The translations under genes were made by a program, and so were the position numbers. Below, in pieces: positions 8,891 to 17,529 of a stretch of 64,000 nucleotides of DNA. A model generated the notes under the pieces. The model ran no database searches and had not been told where the DNA came from. It saw only the letters and a list, made by a program, of their open reading frames with translations. The DNA comes from Cyclobacterium roseum (GTDB lineage: Bacteria; Bacteroidota; Bacteroidia; Cytophagales; Cyclobacteriaceae), in contig NZ_WNKF01000002.1 in assembly GCF_010119225.1 (NCBI RefSeq), forward strand, positions 248,001 to 312,000, read 5' to 3'. Position 1 is the stretch's first letter. The number at the start of each line of letters is the position of its first letter.

Positions 8891-9526
8891 TTAGTTTCCG
8901 ATTTTATCAGGTTCAGCAATGGAAATCGCCATGGGAATATTTTCCTTCCCGCGGTCCATAAGCTCCTTTTCGGCGGCAGATTGACCGGTAAGCGCCCGGT
9001 ATTCTTCACCTGAAAGCCCAACCCGCTCACCATAAATTTCGAAGTAGGCTTTTTTCACCAAATCCAACACCTCCAGATACTTTTCATAACTGGTACCTCT
9101 GTTGGTTTTGATAGAAATTACTGCACCTCCAGACATGGGATGATCTGAGGATTCAGGACTTTGCTCCGCCATCCCCCTCAAGGAGGGAGGAAGACTATTG
9201 AATAAGGCTACTGCATCCTCATCTGGATTTCCAAAATTCAGAATGAATCGCTTGACTTCATCCGAAAGTCCGTCAATATTTTGCCTAACTTCATCTTCAA
9301 TAAAATACTGATCATTTAAATTGATCGATATTTTAAAAATATTACGCTCATTCAAGTCCACCTCTGGAGGTGGCTCATTCGGATCCTGTTTTGGAGGAAG
9401 GATGTTCATAATCCCCTTGTCCGAAGCGATTGTCGTGGTTACGAGAAAGAAGATAAGAAGCAAGAAGGCGATGTCCGCCATCGACCCTGCATTTACCTCC
9501 TGACTCATTCTACCTCTCTTGCCCAT
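8891..9526 (-). CDS. exbD: ExbD/TolR family protein (first copy, long)
   Basis: The 211-residue protein has the same plan as its downstream neighbour: a basic start, a transmembrane helix at about residues 14-36 (SMADIAFLLLIFFLVTTTI, with the conserved aspartate D18) and a large periplasmic domain. The periplasmic part carries an extra stretch absent from typical 140-residue ExbD proteins, about residues 55-125, with RQNIDGLSDEVKR and a segment rich in E, S and P. It is likely the inner-membrane force-transducing partner of the ExbB protein encoded upstream. Confidence 0.92.
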   Translation of the reverse strand: MGKRGRMSQEVNAGSMADIAFLLLIFFLVTTTIASDKGIMNILPPKQDPNEPPPEVDLNERNIFKISINLNDQYFIEDEVRQNIDGLSDEVKRFILNFGNPDEDAVALFNSLPPSLRGMAEQSPESSDHPMSGGAVISIKTNRGTSYEKYLEVLDLVKKAYFEIYGERVGLSGEEYRALTGQSAAEKELMDRGKENIPMAISIAEPDKIGN

Positions 9527-9528
9527 AA

Positions 9529-9858
9529 TTACTTGACTATTTTAGTGATCTCTGTAACTATAATTCCAAAGATTGCAAGTATAGCAAGCGCATACACTGT
9601 AATCAGCACGCCACCTACCATTTTCGCACCCTCTGGTGTAATATTAAAAGGTTCTGCAGCGTATTTGGCTGCAATCTCACCGCTTGCCGAGGAGTAAGCG
9701 ATGCCAAACAACCCAGCAATGACGATCACACCAAGCCCTGTCTTCAAAAGACTTTTGGGGTCACCAAAGGATTGGATCAGTGGCATCAGTATCGCAAATA
9801 CTGCTCCAACGATGATCAGCAAGTACCCTGCATATAAAAATATATCAGTAGTATCCAT
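9529..9858 (-). CDS. small three-helix membrane protein in the ExbBD operon
   Basis: I do not recognise a named family. The 109-residue protein has three predicted transmembrane segments (about 8-28, 38-55, 82-106), few charged residues and no cysteine. It lies 54 bp after the exbB stop and 2 bp before the first exbD start, so it is embedded in the operon. Constant placement between ExbB and ExbD genes would suggest an accessory subunit of the proton-driven motor, but that is inference from position alone. Confidence 0.75.
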   Translation of the reverse strand: MDTTDIFLYAGYLLIIVGAVFAILMPLIQSFGDPKSLLKTGLGVIVIAGLFGIAYSSASGEIAAKYAAEPFNITPEGAKMVGGVLITVYALAILAIFGIIVTEITKIVK

Positions 9859-9912
9859 TATATCTTAATCTAAAGTGAATAATCAATTAAATGTACACAA
9901 AAAAGACCAGAA

Positions 9913-10731
9913 TTACCTGGTCAGTTTGTGTTTCACCAAAATGTCTACTAAGCTAATGGATGCATCTTCCATATCGTTTACGATAGAGTCGATTTTCGCC
10001 ACACAGTAGTTGTAAAATAACTGTAGGATAATCGCTACAATCAAACCGGCTACTGTTGTTAAAAGGGCGATTTTAATACCACCGGCCACAAGAGACGGAG
10101 AAATATCACCTGCTGCTTCGATGGAGTCGAAGGCACCAATCATACCGATTACCGTACCCATGAAACCAAGCATCGGAGCCAGGGAGATAAACAGGGAGAT
10201 CCAAACCAGACCTTTTTCCAATCTACCCATTTCTACCGATCCGTAGGCAATAATGGATTTTTCCACCATATCAATCCCTTCGGAATAACGCATCAATCCT
10301 TGTGTAAAGATAGAAGCTACTGGTCCTCTGGTGGCTTTTGTTACGTCTTTTGCGGCTTCAATGCCACCCTCTTCCAACGCATTTTCTACCTTGGCCAATA
10401 GTTTCTTGGTATTGGTGGTGGACAGATTCAGCGTGATGATTCTTTCCAGAGCAACGGCCAATCCTAAGATCAAACACAGTAACACTGGCGTCATGTAAGT
10501 AGGATCACCTTCAATGAATTTGTCCTTGATTACCTGATGAAAGGATAATTCTTCATCAACAATTTCATCGTCGGTCATGACGGGAGTGGGATCGGGTTCA
10601 GGAGTTGGGGCAGGGGCAGCAGCCTCTTCCGTTGTGTCAGCTTCTGATTCTTCTGTTTCTTCTTGTGCTTTTGTGATCATCGGAGAAAATAAAATCCCGA
10701 AAAGCATGAACAAAGCGATTAACTTTTTCAT
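9913..10731 (-). CDS. exbB: MotA/TolQ/ExbB proton channel family protein
   Basis: The 272-residue protein starts with a cleavable-looking signal (MKKLIALFMLFGILFSPMITKA) and then an acidic, proline-rich stretch (about 23-60, EEETEESEADTTEEAAAPAP and on). The ExbB core follows, with a transmembrane helix around 80-100, a cytoplasmic loop, and two helices around 175-200 and 215-245 in the MotA/TolQ/ExbB pattern (SLAPMLGFMGTVIGMIGAF, then GLIVAIILQLFYNY). E. coli ExbB lacks the N-terminal signal and acidic segment, but long forms are frequent in Bacteroidota. It is the first gene of the operon and would form the proton-conducting pentamer energising TonB-dependent transport. Confidence 0.93.
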   Translation of the reverse strand: MKKLIALFMLFGILFSPMITKAQEETEESEADTTEEAAAPAPTPEPDPTPVMTDDEIVDEELSFHQVIKDKFIEGDPTYMTPVLLCLILGLAVALERIITLNLSTTNTKKLLAKVENALEEGGIEAAKDVTKATRGPVASIFTQGLMRYSEGIDMVEKSIIAYGSVEMGRLEKGLVWISLFISLAPMLGFMGTVIGMIGAFDSIEAAGDISPSLVAGGIKIALLTTVAGLIVAIILQLFYNYCVAKIDSIVNDMEDASISLVDILVKHKLTR

Positions 10732-11029
10732 AATGTAGTTTTTAATAGACTTTTAAAGGTTGAACGGTTTCTGAATTCGAATTAAGTTTTTAAAGTTATA
10801 ATTTTTTCAGCTCAAATTGCAAATGATTCCATTATAATTTCTGATAAAACCCTTTCAGTTAATACCTGAAAGAACGGAATGTCAAGCTATTTCAATGAAA
10901 CGGGCACCTGAAATACAGATTACACCCGTGACAACTTCCCAAAAGAAGCAAAGCGGTGATTTACATTTGCAAAATGCAACCGAATGTATCAATGAACTAA
11001 AACAAATGCGTTCGCGCAGCTGTTTTTTG

Positions 11030-11117
11030 CAGAGAGGAAGGGATTCGAACCCTCGATACCCTTTAGGGGTATACACGCTTTCCAGGCGTGCTCCTTCGAC
11101 CGCTCGGACACCTCTCT
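11030..11117 (-). tRNA. tRNA-Ser (anticodon GGA)
   Basis: The 88-nt gene folds as a class II tRNA. The acceptor stem is AGAGAGG/CCTCTCT with discriminator G, followed by TG at positions 8-9. The D arm begins TCCGAG, and the anticodon arm CACGCCTGGAAAGCGTG presents GGA. The long variable arm is TATACCCCTAAAGGGTAT and the T loop is TTCGAAT. The long variable arm and the GGA anticodon identify it as tRNA-Ser reading UCC/UCU codons. CCA is not encoded. It stands alone between the exb operon and the asparaginase gene. Confidence 0.96.
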
Positions 11118-11280
11118 ATTGCGGAAATTCTAATTTCATGCAGGAACAAATAAAATTATAAAAATCAGCCCATGCAAATAAATACCTCCTTTTATTATGT
11201 AAAAAAATTTACCCACTAAACGGATTTTTTTGGTTACAAACGCTATGGGTTTGACGATCAAACCATTGATTCGAACCAGA

Positions 11281-12357
11281 TCAATGACTTAATACGGACA
11301 TCTCTCCGGCAAGTGGGGTCATCATTTTTCGTTTGATTTCGGTTTCATCGCTCTCATTGGCCAAAACAAACATCATTTTTGTAATCGCTGCCTCTGTGGT
11401 CATGTCCCCTCCACTCAAAACGCCGACCCGTTTGAGATCTTTGCTGGTCTGGTACCTCCCTTGAATCACCCTTCCTCCATTGCACTGAGAAACGTTAAAA
11501 ATCAACAAGCCCTTGTCGACCGCCTCCTCCATGGATTGAATAAACCAATCCTCGCTGGGACTGTTTCCAGACCCATAAGTCTCCAGCACAATGCCCTTCA
11601 ACCCTTTCATTTGAAGGCAATGTTGTACCACATTTTTGGTAATCCCTGGAAAAAGCTTGAGCACCATCACATTATTGTCTAGCCGGTTCAGGTATTTCAA
11701 TTTCTTACCTTCCTCATAGGGACGTATGGAGGCATAATTGTAGTCAATAACGATTCCGGATTCCGCCAGCGCAGGGTAATTTTCAGACTCAAAGGCATCA
11801 AAATGCACGCTTTGGACTTTTTTCGCCCGATTGCCACGCAGCAACATGTGATTGAAGAAAATACACACCTCCGGAACCACCGGTTTGCCATTGGCCTTGG
11901 ATATCGCTATCTCCAGGGCAGTCATCAGGTTTTCCCGGGCATCCGAGCGCATCGCACTGATAGGCAATTGCGCACCGGTGAAAATTACCGGTTTGTTCAG
12001 CCCTGCCAACATGTAACTGAGCATGGAAGCACTGTAAGCCATGGTGTCCGTGCCGTGCAAAACCACGAAGCCGTCATAGGTATCGTAGTTTTCATATATA
12101 ATGTAGGCCATATCCACCCAATGCTGCAGGTTGATATTGGAGGAATCAATCGGCTCCGGAAAGGAAATCACCGTAATACTAATATTCAGACTGTTTAGAT
12201 TGGGGATTTTTTCCAGAATTTTCCCAAAATTAAACGGAACCAACGCCCCATGCTCATCATAGGCCATCCCCAAGGTGCCGCCAGTGTATATTATCAGTAC
12301 CGCGTATTCTATATCCGTCTTGGCTGCTGTGTTTAAGCGGACAATCTTATAATTCAT
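11281..12357 (-). CDS. ansA: type I (cytoplasmic) L-asparaginase
   Basis: The 358-residue protein hydrolyses L-asparagine to aspartate and ammonia. The first catalytic threonine lies in IYTGGTLGM (TGGT at 25-28) and the second in VVLHGTDTMAYSAS (T103, D104). A later ARENLMTALEIA segment matches the family. No signal peptide is present, which fits the cytoplasmic AnsA type. The start overlaps the end of the tatD-like gene by 11 bp, so the two are translationally coupled, as is common in this phylum. A short hairpin without a T-run lies just downstream (11248-11264). Confidence 0.94.
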   Translation of the reverse strand: MNYKIVRLNTAAKTDIEYAVLIIYTGGTLGMAYDEHGALVPFNFGKILEKIPNLNSLNISITVISFPEPIDSSNINLQHWVDMAYIIYENYDTYDGFVVLHGTDTMAYSASMLSYMLAGLNKPVIFTGAQLPISAMRSDARENLMTALEIAISKANGKPVVPEVCIFFNHMLLRGNRAKKVQSVHFDAFESENYPALAESGIVIDYNYASIRPYEEGKKLKYLNRLDNNVMVLKLFPGITKNVVQHCLQMKGLKGIVLETYGSGNSPSEDWFIQSMEEAVDKGLLIFNVSQCNGGRVIQGRYQTSKDLKRVGVLSGGDMTTEAAITKMMFVLANESDETEIKRKMMTPLAGEMSVLSH

Positions 12358-13129
12358 CGAAAGGCTGTTTGAAAACTGTCATAGCGTTATTGCTGGTTTT
12401 TGTGGCCACTTCCTCCACGGAAGTTTGGACAAACGCAGCCATCTTTTCGGCAATATAGGGAATGTATTCCGGCGAATTTCGTTTACCTCTGTAGGGTACA
12501 GGTGCCAGGTAAGGACTATCCGTTTCCAATACCAGATGATCCAGACCTACCGCTGCTACCACTTCCCCCAGGCCGCTATTCTTATAAGTAAGCGTGCCGC
12601 CAATACCCAGGTAAAACCCCATATCAATGACCTGCCTGGCTTGTGAAAGATCGCCCGAAAAGCAGTGGAAAATGCCCGTCAAGCCTTCCTCGTGCTCGGA
12701 TTCCAACAGCGCAATGGTTTCATCCAAAGAGGACCGGCAATGTAAAACCAAGGGTAGGCTTTTTTGTTTTGCCCAGCGAATGTGTCTGCGCAAGGATTCC
12801 TGCTGCTGCTCAAAATAGGTCTTGTCCCAATAAAGGTCGATCCCCGTCTCCCCTACCGCACAAAACGAGTGCTTTTCCCACCATTTCTCCATTTGGGAAA
12901 GTTGCTCTTCAAAATCAGGCCCCACATCACAGGGATGCAATCCCAGCATGGAATAACAACCCCCCGGAAAATCCCTTTCAATCTCCAGCATTCCCGGAAT
13001 GGACTCCAGGTCAATATTCGGCATAAAGAATTTAGCAATGCCAGCTTCCATGGCCCGTTGAATGACTTCCTTTCGGTCAGAATCAAATTTTTTGCTGTAC
13101 AAGTGGGCGTGCGTTTCAATCAGTTTCAT
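12347..13129 (-). CDS. TatD family hydrolase (metal-dependent DNase)
   Basis: The 260-residue TIM-barrel protein has all TatD metal ligands: ETHAHLYS at residues 5-12 (H7, H9), GETGIDLYWD near 97 (E), LVLHCRSS near 131 (H), IFHCFSGD near 157 (H) and LETDSPYLAPVPYRGKRN near 205 (D). TatD enzymes are Mg2+-dependent 3'-5' exonucleases acting in DNA repair. The gene overlaps the upstream glycosyltransferase stop by 4 bp (ATGA) and the downstream asparaginase start by 11 bp, which makes it part of the continuous minus-strand transcription unit. Confidence 0.94.
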   Translation of the reverse strand: MKLIETHAHLYSKKFDSDRKEVIQRAMEAGIAKFFMPNIDLESIPGMLEIERDFPGGCYSMLGLHPCDVGPDFEEQLSQMEKWWEKHSFCAVGETGIDLYWDKTYFEQQQESLRRHIRWAKQKSLPLVLHCRSSLDETIALLESEHEEGLTGIFHCFSGDLSQARQVIDMGFYLGIGGTLTYKNSGLGEVVAAVGLDHLVLETDSPYLAPVPYRGKRNSPEYIPYIAEKMAAFVQTSVEEVATKTSNNAMTVFKQPFDEL

Positions 13130-14229
13130 TTATACCTGCGTTTTTTCCATTCGATGGCACCGGGCCAAAAATAATACAATACGGTAGACCAGCTTACCAT
13201 CCAGTTATAGATTTCAAAACCTATCAATTCTCCTGGCTTCGTTTTAGTTTCCGTTTTTGCTGCAAATGTACCAATAAATAGGGACTGAGCCAGTATTTTT
13301 CCGACCCAGGCCATCATCGCCCAAAAGGGAAGCAGGTACAAGGCAAGTACCAAAGCCAAATAAAACCCCACCTGAAGCCCCAAAAGCAGTTGCCAGTACC
13401 AGGGTAATAAAAAAGCTCCCCGCATCCAGCGTTTCCGCTGCTGCATCAGCCGACTGAAACCTGGTTCAGGCAAGGTCTTTACCAACACTTCCTTATCCAC
13501 CAGGTGAATGGGACGCTTACCCCCACGAAACAGGGCTCTGGCCAGTGCCAGATCTTCCGTTACTTCTTTCCTTACGGCATAAAATCCCCCCACCTTCTCG
13601 CAGGCCTCCTTACCTACACACATGTTGTTTCCCATGGCAGTAAGGGTGAAATTCCAGTCGGATACCACTTTCACCTTTCCAAGTGTAAGCCACCAATCAA
13701 GCGCCTGCATCCGGGCAAATATCCCTTTTCCTGAAAGGGTGGTAATACCGGTGACCGCTCCATACTGGTCCCGATAGGCTTTGGCCATGGTTTCCGCCCA
13801 AGCAGCCGGTACCTGGCAGTCAGCATCGGTAAACATCATCAGCTCTCCCTCCTGCACCCAGGTTGCCATGGCTGCCAGGGCAAGGGCCTTGCCGTTTTCC
13901 CCAACCCCAGGCCTTTTGCCCAATGGAATCAACTGCCTGTTTTCTGCCAGATCCGCCCAGCTTGACAGTAGTTCACCCGTTTTGTCTTCGCTATGATCGT
14001 CTGCCAACAAAAACCGGATCTTATGCTGTGGATAGCGTAACTGCTCCAGCGACGAAAGGCAGGCGGGAAGGTTTTTTGCTTCATTGCGACAGGGGAGTAA
14101 AATGCATATGGCAGGCAGATGGGCTGAAGGAGAGCGGTACGTTTTAAAATTCCAACGAATCCGGTACCAAAGAATCAGGTATTGCCACATCACCAAAAAC
14201 AATATAAGTACTGCAGCCGGACCTACCAT
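13126..14229 (-). CDS. family 2 glycosyltransferase, membrane-bound
   Basis: The 367-residue protein has an N-terminal membrane helix (residues 5-22), then a GT-A domain with ICILLPCRNEAKNLPACL, ADDHSED, a DxD motif in MFTDADCQ, and a QxxRW-type motif in LMQQRKRWMRGAF. Two or three C-terminal membrane helices follow. This architecture is that of processive or membrane-anchored GT2 enzymes using UDP-sugars to build polysaccharides or glycolipids. A related glycosyltransferase lies about 2 kb upstream, with a polysaccharide deacetylase in between, so the cluster may build a modified surface glycan. The product is unknown. Confidence 0.9.
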   Translation of the reverse strand: MVGPAAVLILFLVMWQYLILWYRIRWNFKTYRSPSAHLPAICILLPCRNEAKNLPACLSSLEQLRYPQHKIRFLLADDHSEDKTGELLSSWADLAENRQLIPLGKRPGVGENGKALALAAMATWVQEGELMMFTDADCQVPAAWAETMAKAYRDQYGAVTGITTLSGKGIFARMQALDWWLTLGKVKVVSDWNFTLTAMGNNMCVGKEACEKVGGFYAVRKEVTEDLALARALFRGGKRPIHLVDKEVLVKTLPEPGFSRLMQQRKRWMRGAFLLPWYWQLLLGLQVGFYLALVLALYLLPFWAMMAWVGKILAQSLFIGTFAAKTETKTKPGELIGFEIYNWMVSWSTVLYYFWPGAIEWKKRRYK

Positions 14230-14230
14230 A

Positions 14231-14863
14231 TTAAAGAGGCTGAGTGGTAAATCCGGAACCAGCCAAATGATCCAGGTAGCGGGGCAACATGCTCCTTAAA
14301 AACTGACTCGACTTTTGCTGATCATGAAAAAGGATGATGGAACCATTGTGGGTATTCTCCTTCAATTTCTTCAGGGATTTTTCGGGGGACATGCCCGGTA
14401 AAAAATCCCAGGAAATAAGGTCCCATAAAACAATTTCATAGGCCGTCTTGAGTTTTCGCTTCTGCTGGCAACGGATTCGCCCGTAAGGCGGTCTGAATAT
14501 CCTTGTATGTACCCCGGTGGTTTGCCGAATGATCTCCCTACAATACCCTACGTCCTGCAAATAGCCCTCGCTATCTGTTTCCATGCCATTTAGGTGATGA
14601 AAGGTGTGGTTTCCTACGCCATGACCGCCCCTTACCACCCACCGTGCCAGCGAAGCCGCCTTGCGTACGTTCTCCCCCACCATAAAAAAGGTAGCTTTCA
14701 TCCCATGCTTTTCCAGTTCCTCCAGGACAAAATCAGTAACCCCTGCCACCGGGCCGTCATCAAACGTCAGAAAAACCGTTTTCTGACTCCTGCTTTTATG
14801 CCAGGTGTAATCGCTGAATACCGTCTGTGCGATGTCCGGGATTTTAAAAGGCCTCATGTCCAT
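14231..14863 (-). CDS. polysaccharide deacetylase (NodB domain)
   Basis: The 210-residue protein consists of a NodB-homology domain. Motif 1 is VFLTFDDGP with D35 and D36, motif 2 is HGVGNHTFHHLNGM, motif 3 is RIFRPPYGRIR, motif 4 lies around LWDLISWDF, and motif 5 around IILFHDQ. These enzymes remove N-acetyl groups from peptidoglycan, chitin-like or exopolysaccharide substrates using a divalent metal. There is no signal peptide, so the substrate would be an intracellular precursor or the protein is exported unconventionally. Its start lies 20 bp inside the upstream phosphatase gene; a second ATG at 14857 is possible. One base separates it from the downstream glycosyltransferase. Confidence 0.9.
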   Translation of the reverse strand: MDMRPFKIPDIAQTVFSDYTWHKSRSQKTVFLTFDDGPVAGVTDFVLEELEKHGMKATFFMVGENVRKAASLARWVVRGGHGVGNHTFHHLNGMETDSEGYLQDVGYCREIIRQTTGVHTRIFRPPYGRIRCQQKRKLKTAYEIVLWDLISWDFLPGMSPEKSLKKLKENTHNGSIILFHDQQKSSQFLRSMLPRYLDHLAGSGFTTQPL

Positions 14864-16076
14864 TGAATTGCAGGCTTAACAGGGTAAGGTCGTCTCTTCT
14901 GGAAACCCCGGCAGAAAAAGTGTCCAATTCGGAAAAAAAATCGGTGTGAAATTCCTCCGGACTAATCCCCTCGTGGGAACCGATAAAACGCAAAAACCGT
15001 TCTTCCCCAAATTCTTCCTCAGAAGGGTTCAGGGTTTCCGTAAGCCCATCCGTATAGAGGTGTAACATGAAAGCCTCCAGATTTTCTCGCTGACCTTCTT
15101 CCAAAAAGGGCAATGACTCAAAAGCCCCCAAAATGGTGGTCCCGGCCTCCAATTCTTCCACCATCCCATCCTGTTCCACACACAAAACCGGTGGATTGTG
15201 ACCGGCATTGATATAACGGAGGGTTCGGTCCGAATAACGGTAGTGCCCTAGAAAGAAGGTAATGAAACGTTCACCCTTGGTGTTTTCAAATGTGGTCGAA
15301 TTTAATTGCTCCACGATGGTTCGTAATTCGGAACCACTCCTTAATAGTGTTCTTAATGCCGCTTGAAAATTAGACATCAGCAGGGAGGCAGGCATTCCCT
15401 TTCCAGATACATCTGCCACACAAAAATAGACCTCATTATCATTGGGCTGGATTAAATCATAATAATCCCCGCCCACCGTACTGTGGGGAAAATAGGTGAC
15501 TTTTGCTTTGAGTTTGGCATGACTGGGAAGACTCGAAGGGAGGAGCATTCGCTGTACATTGCTGGCAATTTCCATTTCTTTCCGCAGACGCTCCTGCTCC
15601 AGTTGTTTCCTGGCAAAGCGTTTGTTTTCCAGGGCTACCACCAAAATATTGGCCAGGGCCTGTGTAAAATCCAGGTCCAGGTCCTTTTCCTTATCTTTGG
15701 TGTTCAGAAAGAGGATGGCCAGCATTTTTTCCTTGTGATAAACGGGAACGTAAATATTGACCTCCGCAAAGGAATATTCCTGGGAGAGGCTCAGGCTGAG
15801 CTTTCCCAGGTTCTTATTTTCCTGAACATCGACTTTTTGAATACGATCCGGCAATTTACCTTTGACCTGATGGGATATGCGCCGTTCAAAAAACTGTTCC
15901 TTTTCATTAAACACGTACAAGAGCAGGGCTTTGATATTGAGGTGCACCAGGCAGGTGAACTTAAAAATATTCAGCAATACCTTTTCGGTCTTGTTCTCAT
16001 TGATGGCCTGGGTAATTTCCAATAAGGCCTTTAATTCCAGTTCTTTTCGTTGGTATTTTAATGTCTCAGCGGTCAT
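14844..16076 (-). CDS. SpoIIE/PP2C-type serine phosphatase with GAF-like sensor
   Basis: The 410-residue cytoplasmic protein has an N-terminal GAF-like domain (about 15-165), a short coiled-coil linker (FARKQLEQERLRKEMEIASN) and a C-terminal SpoIIE/PP2C domain. Key motifs are VGGDYYDLI and FCVADVSGKGMPASLLMS near 195-225, then YINAGHNPPVL and LYTDGLTE with metal-binding aspartates. Such RsbU/RsbP-like phosphatases dephosphorylate anti-sigma-factor antagonists or similar regulators in response to a signal read by GAF. No anti-sigma or STAS gene is adjacent. The gene sits between glycan genes and starts 1 bp after the preceding small gene, so it is cotranscribed with them. Confidence 0.92.
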   Translation of the reverse strand: MTAETLKYQRKELELKALLEITQAINENKTEKVLLNIFKFTCLVHLNIKALLLYVFNEKEQFFERRISHQVKGKLPDRIQKVDVQENKNLGKLSLSLSQEYSFAEVNIYVPVYHKEKMLAILFLNTKDKEKDLDLDFTQALANILVVALENKRFARKQLEQERLRKEMEIASNVQRMLLPSSLPSHAKLKAKVTYFPHSTVGGDYYDLIQPNDNEVYFCVADVSGKGMPASLLMSNFQAALRTLLRSGSELRTIVEQLNSTTFENTKGERFITFFLGHYRYSDRTLRYINAGHNPPVLCVEQDGMVEELEAGTTILGAFESLPFLEEGQRENLEAFMLHLYTDGLTETLNPSEEEFGEERFLRFIGSHEGISPEEFHTDFFSELDTFSAGVSRRDDLTLLSLQFNGHEAF

Positions 16077-16077
16077 G

Positions 16078-16329
16078 TCAGAGGGTATTGTGATTCAAAA
16101 GCCCTTGCTTACTGGCCAGGTAATACAGTTCTTTACCTTTGGTTGTCAGCGAAGGGGAGCCGAAAATCTCCTCTTCGGGTCCTGAAAAGCATTTTATCCA
16201 TTCTTTTTTCAATAGTGACTCCAGCGTAAAAAGCAGTCGCTCGTCTTCCCAACCCAGATTATTCTTTAGGTATTCGTAAGATTGCAGAAAATACAACTCA
16301 TCCAGCAAGTCAAATTCATCATCGGTCAT
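16078..16329 (-). CDS. small hypothetical protein, possible winged-helix fold
   Basis: I do not recognise the family. The 83-residue protein is acidic at the start (MTDDEFDLLDELYFLQSYEY) and has a helix-rich middle and a short LTTKGKELYYLASKQG segment. That segment resembles the recognition-helix/wing region of winged-helix proteins, where 'LTxKG' is common. It ends 1 bp before the SpoIIE-type phosphatase and could be its regulator or target, but this is inference from the tight spacing. Length and operon context support it as a real gene. Confidence 0.7.
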   Translation of the reverse strand: MTDDEFDLLDELYFLQSYEYLKNNLGWEDERLLFTLESLLKKEWIKCFSGPEEEIFGSPSLTTKGKELYYLASKQGLLNHNTL

Positions 16330-16372
16330 GTCAGCCCGTCGGTTAAGTGGAATGACAAAAATAAGGGATTGA

Positions 16373-17494
16373 TTAGTTTTTCCTTCCTTTCCAGGTATAT
16401 TTTCCTGTGATCGCCCGGGGAAAGGTGATCAGGACCATCAACGGATAAATCCAACCTGCCAGAAAATAATCCCCCATGCTTCCGGAGGCTCCAAATTGCC
16501 GCAAAACTTTACCCAACACGGCCCTTTCTGTAACAAATTTCAGGATACCATATAATACCGTCCAGCCGATAAAAGAAAATGAACTAAAAGGGATTAGTAG
16601 TGAAAAAACCTGGCACAGGCTCAGCAGTACCAACCCGGCCGCCGCCATCGCATGCCCAAACTCCTTATGGGCATTCCACTTGCTCGCCCATCGGCTACGT
16701 TGCTCCATCCAGGCCCACACATCAGGCAAGGGATTGGTTCGTACCAGGCAATCAGGGCTGGGGTGGTAGGTTACTGCCTCTGGACCGAATTTCCGGACGA
16801 TTTTTTTCATCAGAAATTCATCATCCCCTGTCAACATATGCTCATTTCCTCGATACCCGGACACAGCATAAAAGGCGGATCTCCGAAATGCCAGGTTGGC
16901 CCCGCTACACATTAGCGGGTTGCCCAGGTAATAGCTTACCCCGGTAAGTAAGCCGATACTTGCCCATTCAATCCGTTGAAACCGGGCAAAGATTCCCGAG
17001 GCAGATGATGAAAGGACCGGACCGGCCACCAACTGAACCTCCGGCATGGTAAAGGCAGCCGTCATTTCCTGAACCCAGCCATTCTTAACCTGCACGTCAG
17101 CATCCGTAGTCAGGATCAAGCCCGTGCTGCTGAAACCCATCCCAGTTTGCAAGGCAGCCTTTTTTCCAATCCCATCACTTTTCACATACTGCCAATGCCG
17201 CAATTCCTCTTTTGCAATAAACGCTTTCAACAGCCGTCCTCCCCTATCCTCGCTGTGATCGTCAATGAATACAACCGGAAGCGGATTGGGCAGGTACCTT
17301 TGAAGATTTGGCAGCAAGATCTCCAGGTTTTTTTCTTCATTTCGAAAGGGAACCAGCACCGTGCAATCCGGAAGGACATTGGTTGGGCTGGCGGGGAGCT
17401 CAGGGAGCTTTTTCCAGCAACGCGCTAAAAAAAGCAAGCCCAGCAGGTAAACCGCCAAAATGGAAAAGCATAGCGTACCGATCAGTGAAACCAT
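16373..17494 (-). CDS. family 2 glycosyltransferase, membrane-bound (second copy)
   Basis: This 373-residue GT2 protein is organised like the one at 13126-14229: an N-terminal helix (MVSLIGTLCFSILAVYLLGL), DCTVLVPFRNEEKNLEILL, FIDDHSED, the DxD motif in LTTDADVQ, and the QxxRW-type motif in MEQRSRWASKWN. Hydrophobic helices occupy the last 90 residues. I start it at the ATG at 17494; the longer reading to 17545 would overlap the divergent ruvC start and adds a hydrophilic lead before the membrane helix. It probably transfers a sugar to a lipid or growing glycan. The two transferases look like an old duplication. Confidence 0.88.
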   Translation of the reverse strand: MVSLIGTLCFSILAVYLLGLLFLARCWKKLPELPASPTNVLPDCTVLVPFRNEEKNLEILLPNLQRYLPNPLPVVFIDDHSEDRGGRLLKAFIAKEELRHWQYVKSDGIGKKAALQTGMGFSSTGLILTTDADVQVKNGWVQEMTAAFTMPEVQLVAGPVLSSSASGIFARFQRIEWASIGLLTGVSYYLGNPLMCSGANLAFRRSAFYAVSGYRGNEHMLTGDDEFLMKKIVRKFGPEAVTYHPSPDCLVRTNPLPDVWAWMEQRSRWASKWNAHKEFGHAMAAAGLVLLSLCQVFSLLIPFSSFSFIGWTVLYGILKFVTERAVLGKVLRQFGASGSMGDYFLAGWIYPLMVLITFPRAITGKYTWKGRKN

Positions 17495-17529
17495 GTGCTG
17501 CTTTAAGGGAATTGTGGTAAATTGCAACG

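Noticed and set aside
11248..11264. Terminator after the asparaginase gene
   Set aside because: The 7-bp hairpin GGTTTGA/TCAAACC has no T-run on the relevant strand.
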